Shown here: positions 7,697 to 15,945 of the stretch, one piece after another
How positions within the stretch are numbered: position 1 is the first letter of the stretch
Layout of the letters: every line of letters begins with the position of its first letter
From: CAYVQZ01 sp964453435
Lineage (GTDB): Bacteria > Abyssobacteria > SURF-5
Direction of reading: 5' to 3'
Assembly (NCBI GenBank): GCA_964453435.1
Contig: CAYVQZ010000051.1
Location: 1-39,380 of the forward strand
DNA: 39,380 bases
The notes under the pieces: model-generated
What the model was told of the DNA's origin: nothing
The model's database searches: none
The model's input: only the letters and a program-made list of their open reading frames with translations
Translations under genes and position numbers: made by a program

Positions 7697-9502
7697 CTAT
7701 TCCTTCGGCGGGATGACCGATATCTGAAGGTACGAATCGTATTTGCCGCCGGTGTGGATTGTGTTCTTCGCGTGGCGCGCCCGATAAAGCCCGACGGGCG
7801 AGCCCTGCATCGTCATGGGGTGGTCGGATGACAGCGCCAGCGCGAGGCGCGAGCCTTTCCGGTATACCATGCTGGTGGGCCATATCTCGACCTGTATCTC
7901 GGTGGGCGCTCCCGGCTCGAGAGGCGCCAGGTTTTTGTGCCGGTGATACGGCCGCGAATCCGTGGATAGGTCGGGGTCGAGTTCCCGGTGCTGCGCCGAC
8001 AGCCAGCCGACGGTCACGACCTCTCGCTCGCCGTACCACTTGTGCAGCAACGGACTGAGCGTTGGCTGGATAATCATTACGGTCGCATGAAGGTTCATGT
8101 CGTCGATGCTCGAGGAGACCCACACATTCAGCTTAATCTCGCCGGTGATCTCGGTGTCTTCGGGGAATGGGTCGGAAATGAACATCGCGACATTGTCCTT
8201 TTCCTTGTATCCGCCGGGAGCGTCGTAGGTGACCGAGCTTTCCTGCGTGGGAGGTTCGTTCACGAGGTTTCCGACAATGCCCTCGCCGGACGCTTTGAGG
8301 TAAATCTTCCGATACTCGGTTCGCGCGAGAGGCCACTCGTTCTCGTAACGCCAGTCGAAATCGAATCGGTCTGTTCCATGCCGAATGGCGAGTTTGACGG
8401 GTGGCTCGTCCATGATTCCGTTGACGATGCCTTTGAGCCAGCAGTCATAGAACCGCAACTGGTCGAAGAATCCCTCTTCGGAGTAGTAGGCGTCCTGGTG
8501 GCCGCCGGTGTGGACGCGGAGCTTCTTGTGTTTCGAGGCGGCCCGCTTGAAGCCCTCGAGGTTGCCGCGCAGGTGGCCGGCGCCCATCCAGCCGTTCCAG
8601 TTGCCCGCGCTGTAAAGCGGAACGGTGACCTTGCTCCAGTCGGGGAGTCGGTCAGCCCAGAACTCGTTGTGCGTGCGGTTGTAGACGAACTCCCAGATGG
8701 CGGGCGGGGGGAACTTCTCGTAGTCCTGCGCGTGCGGCCAGCCGCGCACCGAGTAGTCGCGATAGAACTCGCCGACATAGAACATGACCCACGGAAAGCA
8801 GAAAATGCCGCCGCGGTAGAAGCTGTCGCGATACTGGTCGGCCAGTCCTTCCCACGGAATAATCGCCTTGAGTGACGGCGGTTGTTTTGCCGCGACGTAC
8901 CACTGGTTGATTGCGATGTAGGAGACTCCCGAGAGGCCCACGTTGCCATTGCTCCACGGCTGCCGCGCCGCCCACTCGATGGCGTCGTAGTAATCGTTTG
9001 CTTCCTGCTCGTTCAGCGCCGACGGCTTGCCGTACGACTGGCCGAAGCCGCGGGTGTCGATGCGAACGAGCGCGTACCCCCATGGGACCCAGCGCTCGGG
9101 GCTCGGAAGTTCCCAAACCTGATGCTCTCCGGGTTTGGCTTCGTGTCCTTCGGGAACCGGCCACGGTCTGTCCTTCATGTATGCGGTCATTGACATGATG
9201 ACGGGGAATTTTCCTTCGGCCTTTGGCCTGAAGACGCTGGCCTTCAACGTGGAGCCGTCCCGCATGGGTATGTCCACATTCATTTCCGCAATGAGACCAT
9301 AGTCTTGCTGCGGCCCATATGTGGCGCGATATCTCTGGAGCAGTCCGCGCGCCTCATTATTCGCCTTGACCGCCTCCGGAATCGTTGCGTCCGCATGGTG
9401 AGTGTCAGGTTTCTTCACCTGCGGTGTCGCGCACGACAGACAACATGCGAAAATAATGAGCGCAACAGGTAGTGGAACGAGGGCATTCGCCTTTCTGGTC
9501 AT
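7697..9502 (-). CDS. CocE/NonD family hydrolase (peptidase S15-like), exported
   Basis: 601 residues of the X-Pro dipeptidyl-peptidase S15/CocE family of alpha/beta serine hydrolases. The N-terminus has a hydrophobic signal with several cysteines (FACCLSCATPQ), probably a lipoprotein anchor, though the exact lipobox cysteine is unclear. The nucleophile is predicted to be S194 in NVGLSGVSYIAINQW, matching the GVSYLG motif of CocE with alanine in place of the last glycine. RIDTRGFGQSYG, PWEGLADQYRDSFYRGGI and HTGGHQDAYYS are conserved catalytic-domain segments; the last 200 residues are the jelly-roll domain. The ATG at 9502 follows GGGAG. Substrates in this family range from esters to peptides, so the substrate is unknown. 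Confidence 0.92.
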   Translation of the reverse strand: MTRKANALVPLPVALIIFACCLSCATPQVKKPDTHHADATIPEAVKANNEARGLLQRYRATYGPQQDYGLIAEMNVDIPMRDGSTLKASVFRPKAEGKFPVIMSMTAYMKDRPWPVPEGHEAKPGEHQVWELPSPERWVPWGYALVRIDTRGFGQSYGKPSALNEQEANDYYDAIEWAARQPWSNGNVGLSGVSYIAINQWYVAAKQPPSLKAIIPWEGLADQYRDSFYRGGIFCFPWVMFYVGEFYRDYSVRGWPHAQDYEKFPPPAIWEFVYNRTHNEFWADRLPDWSKVTVPLYSAGNWNGWMGAGHLRGNLEGFKRAASKHKKLRVHTGGHQDAYYSEEGFFDQLRFYDCWLKGIVNGIMDEPPVKLAIRHGTDRFDFDWRYENEWPLARTEYRKIYLKASGEGIVGNLVNEPPTQESSVTYDAPGGYKEKDNVAMFISDPFPEDTEITGEIKLNVWVSSSIDDMNLHATVMIIQPTLSPLLHKWYGEREVVTVGWLSAQHRELDPDLSTDSRPYHRHKNLAPLEPGAPTEIQVEIWPTSMVYRKGSRLALALSSDHPMTMQGSPVGLYRARHAKNTIHTGGKYDSYLQISVIPPKE

Positions 9503-9596
9503 TCTTTTCGTCTCCCGATTTGACCTCCGAGCAGCCGCACGAGAATCTCTTCACCATTCGGCAACCCAGGTCGCATGCTGCGGGAAAAGGATTCGT

Positions 9597-10082
9597 CTAT
9601 TCGCTGGTCTCGCCTCTTTTGGGCGCGCGTCCTTCGTCGGATGTCTCTTCCGCCTCCGACAGAGGCTCCTCTTCCATCGGCTCATCGGGCATGCTCTCCT
9701 CGCCCACGGTAAAATCGAGCTTCTCCAGCACATTGCCCTCGGCGTCAACGATATCCACGCGCCACGAGCCGGTCCAGCTCGGAAGGATGCGTTTCGAGCT
9801 GTAGGTGCGCCACATGGGCGAACCGACGTAAAGTCTGACGGTTGCCTTTTCCTCGCCCCCGTAGTAATACACGTGCTCGATTGACGTTCCCTCGCCGCCC
9901 TTTACTTTGGACCAGCACCAGACCTTGCCGACATCGGCAGGGAACGCGTTCGTGGGCCCGACGGGCTCACGGTCCTCAACGGCAAGGCACATGACTGCTT
10001 CCTCGACCTCAATCGCCGCGGCGAGGCCGGGCAAGAAGACGAGCGCCAGGATTGCCAACAGAATGGCGTTTCGCGCTTTCAC
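9597..10082 (-). CDS. DUF2914 domain protein, periplasmic
   Basis: 161 residues with a clear Sec signal peptide (ILLAILALVFLPGLAAA) and then a DUF2914-type beta domain: VWCWSKVKG, HVYYYGGEEKATVRLYVGS, WRTYSSKRILPSWTGSWRV and a final LDFTVGE. The tail is acidic and probably disordered (MPDEPMEEEPLSEAEETSDE). It starts at a GTG at 10082, with AAAGGGG upstream. It lies 94 bp upstream of the CocE-like gene on the same strand and may be co-transcribed. DUF2914 proteins are of unknown function, often envelope-located. Confidence 0.85.
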   Translation of the reverse strand: MKARNAILLAILALVFLPGLAAAIEVEEAVMCLAVEDREPVGPTNAFPADVGKVWCWSKVKGGEGTSIEHVYYYGGEEKATVRLYVGSPMWRTYSSKRILPSWTGSWRVDIVDAEGNVLEKLDFTVGEESMPDEPMEEEPLSEAEETSDEGRAPKRGETSE

Positions 10083-10194
10083 GGTAATGCACCCCTTTCA
10101 AGTTGTTTGCCTTTGTTTCAGCAGAAACAATAAATGAATTCTACAGGGCTTTGGTTGAAAAAACAACCCCGGCTGTTTTCACTCTAGCCACCGC

Positions 10195-10223
10195 TTGGTT
10201 ACTCTGTTAAAGTTACTTTAAAT
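10195..10223 (+). promoter_or_regulatory. promoter with palindromic operator before the Met-rich gene
   Basis: A plausible promoter TTGGTT (10195-10200), 17-bp spacer, TTAAAT (10218-10223). A perfect 15-bp palindrome TTAAAGTTACTTTAA (10207-10221) covers the end of the spacer and the -10 box, where a repressor would block RNA polymerase. The promoter hexamers are weak matches; the palindrome is exact. Confidence 0.5.
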
Positions 10224-10293
10224 TTGGTTGTGGCCTCGATGTGAGGGATTGAGACATTTCTGAAAGTGTCAACAAAAAGAGGAGGGTACTGTA

Positions 10294-10797
10294 ATGAAAT
10301 TCTTGAAGCTGGCTGGTTGCGCGATTGTCGCCCTTATGCTGGTACTGCCCGTCTATGCCGCCTATGCGGAGATGCACGAGGGCAGCGCAGAGAAACACGA
10401 AGGAAGCATGATGAAGCACGAAGGCAGCGAGATGATGTGTTCTCCCGAGCAGATTCGCGCGATGCTGCAGGATGAGGGACATCGAAAGCACGTCATGAAG
10501 GAGATCATGCAGAACGAATCCGCAAAGAAAACCGCCATGGAAAAAATGCTCGAAAATCCGGACCTCCGCGAAAAGATAATGGATAAGATAGCGAGCGACC
10601 CCGAAATGCGCAAGAAGATGATGCACAAGTGCATGATGCACGAGCACCACGGCAGCATGATGAAAGAAGAAGGCAGCATGATGAAAGAAGAAGGCAGCAT
10701 GATGAAAGAAGAAGGCAGCATGATGAAGGAAAAAGAGGGTACGATGAAGCAGGAAGGGAGCGGCATGAAAGAAGAAGGGAGCATGCCGAAGGAATAG
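10294..10797 (+). CDS. exported Met/His/Lys-rich repeat protein, probable metal binder
   Basis: 167 residues with a signal peptide (MKFLKLAGCAIVALMLVLPVYAAYA) and a strong AGGAGG ribosome site. The mature part begins with MHEGSAEKHEGSMMKHEGS, then a helical core of about 70 residues with many Met and His (CSPEQIRAMLQDEGHRKHV through MRKKMMHKCMMHEHH), and ends in perfect GSMMKEE repeats encoded by 21-bp DNA repeats. Clustered Met, His and Cys in a periplasmic protein is typical of Cu(I)/Ag(I) binding, but I cannot assign a family. The GS-x-MK pattern also appears in the CusB linker (about 28534-28640). A palindromic operator overlaps its promoter and a terminator follows. Confidence 0.85.
   Translation: MKFLKLAGCAIVALMLVLPVYAAYAEMHEGSAEKHEGSMMKHEGSEMMCSPEQIRAMLQDEGHRKHVMKEIMQNESAKKTAMEKMLENPDLREKIMDKIASDPEMRKKMMHKCMMHEHHGSMMKEEGSMMKEEGSMMKEEGSMMKEKEGTMKQEGSGMKEEGSMPKE
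10651..10734 (+). repeat. four 21-bp in-frame tandem repeats
   Basis: Three identical units (10651-10671, 10672-10692, 10693-10713) starting GGCAGCATGATG and encoding GSMMKEE, and a fourth diverged unit (10714-10734). They are in frame, so copy-number change would alter the length of the metal-binding tail without breaking the gene. Confidence 0.93.
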
Positions 10798-10833
10798 GCG
10801 ATCATTTTTTCTCGAACGAGTGTCAGATGAAAG

Positions 10834-10866
10834 AATCCGTCACCCGGAAGGGAGCGGATTTTTTCA
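10834..10866 (+). terminator. rho-independent terminator after the Met-rich gene
   Basis: AATCCG (10834-10839) pairs with CGGATT (10855-10860), with an inner CCC-GGAA-GGG hairpin and a following run of T. It ends the Met-rich gene transcript 37 bp past its stop. Confidence 0.75.
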
Positions 10867-10991
10867 TGGGGGGGAGAACTCTTTTCCCTGCCAACAGGCA
10901 GAAATCCATATTCAGCGTACCATGAATATGCGGACAAATTCGCGTGTGCAGAAGGGGAGTAACGATACCTTCGGAGGAGCTTCGAAGCAGG

Positions 10992-12551
10992 TTATTGTAT
11001 GTAGCCGAGAGAACGCAGTTGTTGACGAAGCTCCGGCGGCGCCTCGAAATCTGGTTCCTTTGAGAAGCTCGCTTCGCCGTAGTTCGCGATAAAATTCGAA
11101 TACAATTTCCGTAGCTCGCTCATCTCCTTGCTTCTGGATAATGCAAGATTGTGCATCTCATGAATATCGGTCACAAGGTCGTAGAATTCTTCTCTGTCAT
11201 CAGGTTCCCGATAAATATATTTCTTGCCGTCTGTTCTCACGCTTCCGCCATGACCACTGAAAGAATATACGTGAAACAGGTCTGGCGATTCCGTTTCATC
11301 GAGAAAAGGCATCAAAGAATTCCCCCTGAATTGCGGATGAGGGTCCAGGCCCAGCACGGCCAATATCGTCGGCGCCAAATCCAAGAGTCTGACCTGTTCA
11401 TGAACCACTTTTCGCCCTGAATCAATGCGGGACGGAAGCTTCATTATGAGTGGCACCCATATCTGAGACTCGTATGGGATCTGGCCGTGCCCGCCGATGG
11501 TAACTCTCCCGTTGTCATGGACCTCTTTGAACGATTCGCCGTGGTCAGACGTCAGGATGATCAATGTATTGTCATACAGTTTTAGTTCCTTGAGCAAAGA
11601 AAGGAAAGCAGCCAGTTTTTTGTCGAACACGCGAATTCGAAGGTCATAGAAATCGCGCCCCCTCAAATCCGAAATGGCGCTTCCCGTGAACTCAGGCAGA
11701 ATTTCCGGAATCGTAGTCAGAAGGTTCTCGATTTCCTCCTCGGAATATTCATAGTTTTTTTTGGGGTCAAGGGAATATCTATGGATGAAATAGCTGTGGA
11801 TAAAGAGAAAGAAGGTACTGTCGTCGTTCTCTTTCAGCCAATTGCCTGCGACTTTCAGGGACCTGTTTTCAGGGCCAACCCTTTCGTCATACATATGAAA
11901 ACCCTTGTGATAACCATAAAAGGATGACATCAGCCCGCCATCGGTAAATGCGACACAATAGTACCCACTGTCGTTCAGAATGCTTGAAATCGTTTCAGCA
12001 GCGATAGATCGACCGGCGCCTGCAAACCGTGTGAAGTCGGAAAGATTGGGCACATACCGGAGGCTTTCCCGGTCGAATTCAGTAGGATACAGAGATGTCA
12101 GCAACGAAAGATGAGATGGAAGCGTCCAGGTGCTTTGGCTGAAAGCTTTTTTGAAAATAACGTTTTCCGCTGCAAAAGAATCGATTGTCGGGCTCGTATT
12201 TCTTTGGTATCCGTAACAGCCGAGCGCGTCGGCTCTCAACGTGTCCATTGAAACGAGAATCACATTCGGACGCCCCGAGGCTTCTGCGAGAAATTCAGGG
12301 GCGCTACATGCCGCAGATGTTGAATATCTTTTTATCCAGGCAACGTCAAAGGGGTTACGGAGTATAAATTTAAGGAGAAAAATCCGGTCCATCTCCAAGA
12401 TCGTGGGCCTGATCTTAACGGTAAAAACGGCCGTTTCGCCCTTTCGGATTCCGGAGAGAGGCGCCATCAAGTTTGCCCAGTTTCGGGCCCGAGGGTCGGT
12501 TGCGTCAATCAGGCGGTGTTTCCTGGCAAGAAGCTCTCCATCGACATTCAT
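10992..12551 (-). CDS. sulfatase-family protein (alkaline phosphatase superfamily), probable C-terminal part of a split gene
   Basis: The frame holds a complete sulfatase fold: PNVILVSMDTLRADALGCYG metal motif, then STWTLPSHLSLLTSLYP, ILTSDHGESF and GGHGQIPYESQIWVPLIM. The position of the formylglycine cysteine (C-x-P-S-R) is threonine in TLPSH, so it is not a classical sulfatase and may be a phosphohydrolase or transferase. The ATG at 12551 overlaps the upstream stop as ATGA; a TTG at 12572 is also possible. However, the first 85 residues complete a beta domain begun in the upstream frame, so the two are probably one gene broken by a -1 frameshift near 12585-12600. It ends the leftward cluster. 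Confidence 0.85.
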   Translation of the reverse strand: MNVDGELLARKHRLIDATDPRARNWANLMAPLSGIRKGETAVFTVKIRPTILEMDRIFLLKFILRNPFDVAWIKRYSTSAACSAPEFLAEASGRPNVILVSMDTLRADALGCYGYQRNTSPTIDSFAAENVIFKKAFSQSTWTLPSHLSLLTSLYPTEFDRESLRYVPNLSDFTRFAGAGRSIAAETISSILNDSGYYCVAFTDGGLMSSFYGYHKGFHMYDERVGPENRSLKVAGNWLKENDDSTFFLFIHSYFIHRYSLDPKKNYEYSEEEIENLLTTIPEILPEFTGSAISDLRGRDFYDLRIRVFDKKLAAFLSLLKELKLYDNTLIILTSDHGESFKEVHDNGRVTIGGHGQIPYESQIWVPLIMKLPSRIDSGRKVVHEQVRLLDLAPTILAVLGLDPHPQFRGNSLMPFLDETESPDLFHVYSFSGHGGSVRTDGKKYIYREPDDREEFYDLVTDIHEMHNLALSRSKEMSELRKLYSNFIANYGEASFSKEPDFEAPPELRQQLRSLGYIQ

Positions 12552-13261
12552 AACTCGCAGTTCTGTGGCCAACGGTATCGGGAACCCACATTTTTCATTT
12601 GGGCTTTTACTATTCTGAAGCCGACGATGGCCCTGGAATTTTCATAGGGCGCTTCCCTGCGAAACGTGATCTTTTTTGAATATGGGAAGGTTTCCCGCAC
12701 AACGCCTTCATGCCATCGGGAGTATGTCTCAGGGTTTTCTACTGAGCCCGCTCCGAAAAAATCCGGAAATGTCACGGAAATTTGATGAAACCAGAAAACA
12801 GGGACTGCAAGAAGAAGGGCGACCGCAGATATTGTCAATCCGCTTCGGGAAAAGTTACCGCCGGCCGCATGAGATGTTTTCGGGTTTTTTCGAGCGTCAA
12901 CGAGGAAAATGCATTTGCACACAACAATTAAAGACACCGCCACGATTATGTCCTGAACTAAAATGGGGCCTTCCCAGAACCTTTTCTGAAGCGGCAAAAG
13001 GAAAAGCATGAAGAGGGGTAGAAACGTCAGCGCATCTTTTCTTTCGAAACTTTCTGTGCGGTCTCCGGTAAGAAATTTCATCAGCGCTGCGCTCGAAAAC
13101 GCAACTGGATAGAACAGAAGCACTCCGAGCAGCAACGCGGTGAGCAGTCGGCAATTCCAAAGGCCGTCGATTCTTTGTTCCACATAAAAAAATTGAAAAC
13201 CGAATCCGCAAGCTATGCCGCACAATATGATAAGCAACCGGAAAAACAGCGTGTGCTTCAT
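12548..13261 (-). CDS. membrane N-terminal part of the split sulfatase-like gene
   Basis: 237 residues with about five hydrophobic helices (LLIILCGIACGFGFQFF, LLTALLLGVLLFYPVAF, LTFLPLFMLFLLPL, DIIVAVSLIVVCKCIFL and ISAVALLLAVPVFWF) and then a periplasmic stretch ending in YENSRAIVGFRIVKAQMKNV. Immediately after MKNVG, the -1 frame continues with FPIPLATELRVMNVDGELL in the downstream sulfatase frame, which reads as the natural continuation of a beta-sandwich. A single missing G in GTGGGTTCCC would restore one protein of about 770 residues. Alternatively these are two translationally coupled genes. It resembles membrane-anchored sulfatase-like enzymes. Confidence 0.75.
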   Translation of the reverse strand: MKHTLFFRLLIILCGIACGFGFQFFYVEQRIDGLWNCRLLTALLLGVLLFYPVAFSSAALMKFLTGDRTESFERKDALTFLPLFMLFLLPLQKRFWEGPILVQDIIVAVSLIVVCKCIFLVDARKNPKTSHAAGGNFSRSGLTISAVALLLAVPVFWFHQISVTFPDFFGAGSVENPETYSRWHEGVVRETFPYSKKITFRREAPYENSRAIVGFRIVKAQMKNVGSRYRWPQNCEL

Positions 13262-13346
13262 GCAATCAGCCTTCCGGCCTCCGCCACCTTTTCCATATTA
13301 CTGGAACGCTTTCGGCATTCTAACAAAGGGGAAGAGCAATTGCAAA

Positions 13347-14645
13347 TCACGGTTCCGTGTGGGCGAGGGTCCAGTTCGGATGGCTTGAACAGACGTCGGT
13401 CAGGTATGCCCTTATCCAGTCCTTAATGGCGGGGCTGATGTAGAACGTGGGCTCCAGAAGGGGGTCATCCGCCGAGATGACGCCCTCTTTAATGGCGGTC
13501 TCGATGAGGTCTGTACCCGGCATAAGCCTGATCCCGATGCAGAAGTCGACTAAGAACGGTGTCCGCTGTTCGAGAAACTCGATTGTTTCTTCCACGGTCT
13601 CTTTGTCCTCTCCGGGTCCGCCGATGAGGAGCGACAGGACGTAATTAATTTTCAGTTCCTCGAGCAGTTCGGCAGCGGCGCGCAGTTGCTCCTTCGTGAA
13701 CCCCTTTCTCAAGACCCCGAGCATCTTCTCCGAGCAGGTGTCGCACCCGAGCGAGACCGCGCTGCAGCCGGAATCCTTCATCAATTCGACCAGCTCGTGG
13801 TCTATGTAGGCCGGATGCACCGAGGCGAGCCAATGGACATTCAACTTTCGCTTGATTATCTCGCGGCAGACCTTTTTGGCGTGCTCCAGCGGAAAGTTGA
13901 AGATTGCGTCGGTGAAAAAGACCACGCCGACGCCGATTTCCTTTTCCATCGCTTCGAGTTCCTCCGCCACCTTGCCGGGCGACTTGATCCGCCATTTCCG
14001 CCCCATCGTGTGCGGGCCGTCGCAATAGAGGCAGTTGAAGGCGCACCCCTGTTTCACTACGAGGTTGGCGAACCCTCCCTCAGCCGCGTATCGCTGGTTG
14101 TCGAATAAATCCCTTCTTGGCAAACGCAGAGAATCGAGGTCTTCGATGTGTTGGCGCGGGTTCATCTTGATTTTCTTCGCCTCGCGCCACACGAGCCCGG
14201 GCACGTCGGACCACGCGGCATGTCTCTCAAGCCGGTCAACGAGTTCTCGGAACGAAATCTCTCCCTCTCCGGCAATTCCGAAATCGGGATCGAGATATTC
14301 GAATGCGGCGACCGGGCTCACCGTGAAGGCGGGACCGCCGATCACGATTCCCGCATCCGAGTAAGCGCGGCACAACTTGATGAGGCTTTTCATCTCTGGC
14401 AGGTACCATTCCGTATCCAGGGAAGACTGGTTGTCGATATTTCGTATGGATATCGCGATCAGGTCCGGTTCAAACGAGGATAGCGCATGCTTCACATCGG
14501 CCTCGGGAGCGTTCGAGAACATGAGGTCAAGCACGCGAAAGGAGTGTTTCGAGCCGTCGAGTTGCGCGATGATGCTCGCCAGTCCCAAGGGCATCGGCGG
14601 CATCACACGCCTGAGCCGGTTTGCCGATATGAACAGCAGTTTCAT
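13347..14645 (-). CDS. radical SAM protein with B12-binding-like N-terminal domain
   Basis: 432 residues. The N-terminal 130 residues form a cobalamin-binding-type Rossmann domain (PPMPLGLASIIAQL, DLIAISIRN, GIVIGGPAFTVSP), but I see no DxHxxG lower-ligand histidine, so B12 would bind base-off without His or not at all. The radical SAM core has the 4Fe-4S motif C201-x3-C205-x2-C208 in KQGCAFNCLYCDGP and a GGPGEDKETVEETIEFL strand. This is the BchE-like class B layout, used in methylations and ring formations; the substrate is unknown. ATG at 14645 follows GAGGTGG. It lies between an AEC transporter and the sulfatase-like gene. Confidence 0.9.
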   Translation of the reverse strand: MKLLFISANRLRRVMPPMPLGLASIIAQLDGSKHSFRVLDLMFSNAPEADVKHALSSFEPDLIAISIRNIDNQSSLDTEWYLPEMKSLIKLCRAYSDAGIVIGGPAFTVSPVAAFEYLDPDFGIAGEGEISFRELVDRLERHAAWSDVPGLVWREAKKIKMNPRQHIEDLDSLRLPRRDLFDNQRYAAEGGFANLVVKQGCAFNCLYCDGPHTMGRKWRIKSPGKVAEELEAMEKEIGVGVVFFTDAIFNFPLEHAKKVCREIIKRKLNVHWLASVHPAYIDHELVELMKDSGCSAVSLGCDTCSEKMLGVLRKGFTKEQLRAAAELLEELKINYVLSLLIGGPGEDKETVEETIEFLEQRTPFLVDFCIGIRLMPGTDLIETAIKEGVISADDPLLEPTFYISPAIKDWIRAYLTDVCSSHPNWTLAHTEP

Positions 14646-14714
14646 TTTTCCACCTCTGTCACGCTGTCATCATGTCATTCAGGGTGTTTCCGAAACCGTA
14701 TGGCAGCTTACACT

Positions 14715-15581
14715 TCAGGTCACGAATAACAGAAATAGCGGCGTCGTGACCACACTCAAGAGTGTCCCAATCACAATGGTCGAAGCAACCGCCTCGGGAT
14801 TCGCCTCGTATTTCTGGGCCAGGATAACGTTAAACACCGCCGGCGGCATGATCGAGTCCAGAAGAATCACGTTCCTGCTGACCCCCGAAATGCCGAAAAT
14901 CAGGACAAACCCCGCCGCTGCGAGAAACCCTCCTCCGATTCTGATTCCGACGCCCGCCAGCGCATGGCGCAAACCCGAAACGGACAGAAAGCGCAACTGG
15001 ATACCGAGGTTCAGGATCATCAGGGGAATGGCCACGTCGGCAAGCATTTGGACCGGAGTCCCGAGGAACCTGGGGAGTTCCAGAGAAAACAACGAGACCA
15101 CTATCCCTGCGAACACGGCGTAGATGAGCGGCAGTCTGAAAATCTCCCGAAGTCCGCCCTCGCCTTTTGCGATGTAGATGCCAAGCGAGAAATGAAGAAT
15201 CACGACCGTGATGAAGAACATGATTGCCTTGTCGAGTCCGGACGGTCCGAAAGCCAGCAGCGCGAACGGCAGCCCCATGTTGCCGGTATTCATGAACATC
15301 ACCGGCATGTAGAGACCCCGCATCTTCACGCTGCTCGCGCGCTGGTAAATCAACATCATGACACCGGTACCCAGAACGACCACACATGCGCCGCCGCCCA
15401 TCACGAGCCACTCTGAGGGGACGATTTCTCGTTTCGCGATCGAGATGAAAACAAGACAGGGGCTTGTCACACTGACCACGATCTCGGAGATTGTCGGAAT
15501 ATCGATCGCCTTGTTGCGGGCGAGAAGATAGCCGAGTGCGACGATGGAAAAAACCGGAAAAACGACTTCGATTACCGTCAA
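14715..15581 (-). CDS. AEC family transporter (auxin efflux carrier-like)
   Basis: 288 residues with about ten hydrophobic helices. The family signatures are visible: MFMNTGNMGLPFALLAFG in the middle, FAGIVVSLFSLELP, LGIQLRF and the C-terminal LDSIMPPAVFNVILAQKY. Bacterial members export or take up small organic acids such as malate; the substrate here is unknown. I place the start at TTG 15581 because AGGGGG lies just upstream; a TTG at 15605 has no such site. It heads the leftward cluster that continues with the radical SAM protein (69 bp gap). Confidence 0.9.
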   Translation of the reverse strand: MTVIEVVFPVFSIVALGYLLARNKAIDIPTISEIVVSVTSPCLVFISIAKREIVPSEWLVMGGGACVVVLGTGVMMLIYQRASSVKMRGLYMPVMFMNTGNMGLPFALLAFGPSGLDKAIMFFITVVILHFSLGIYIAKGEGGLREIFRLPLIYAVFAGIVVSLFSLELPRFLGTPVQMLADVAIPLMILNLGIQLRFLSVSGLRHALAGVGIRIGGGFLAAAGFVLIFGISGVSRNVILLDSIMPPAVFNVILAQKYEANPEAVASTIVIGTLLSVVTTPLFLLFVT

Positions 15582-15945
15582 CTGTTGTCCCCCTGGTTGA
15601 AGCAAACGGATATGGGTTGCCGGAGAGAACCGCAGCGTTTCAGGCGTTTATCCGAAACGAAGGGCGCATGCGAAAACTTCGTCATGGTAGCACACGGAAA
15701 GGGCGATTTCAAGGCGCCCGTCCGATGGCGAAGTCCCCGAAAATCGCAGCGGTCTCACAGCGTTCGGCCATGAGTCTCTCCTGGCAGCGACGGGCCTGGG
15801 ACCGTGGTATTTGCGGATTCGCCAACTCGCACCTTTGGCCGAATTCTACGGCAGCGCTGGACGAGCCGGTGTCCCTTGTATTACACTCAATCAAGGAGGA
15901 TGTTCGCGCGCGCACGTCTCTGCAAAGAGCAAGGAGGAAAACGCT
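15582..15945. other. divergent intergenic region
   Basis: 364 bp between the AEC transporter and the MgtC-like gene. It must hold promoters for both. I see no strong hexamer pair; TATTAC near 15879 is a possible -10 for mgtC. Short open frames here have no ribosome sites. Confidence 0.45.

Noticed and set aside
10195..10294. Fourth sigma54 promoter upstream of the Met-rich gene
   Set aside because: I checked the GG dinucleotides in 10083-10293 and found none followed by GC after ten bases.
10651..10734. CRISPR-like array
   Set aside because: The 21-bp units are directly tandem with no spacers and are in frame inside a gene.
12548..12600. Programmed -1 ribosomal frameshift in the sulfatase-like gene
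   Set aside because: No X-XXY-YYZ slippery heptamer in the correct frame and no obvious stimulatory hairpin; a simple indel or sequencing error explains it better.
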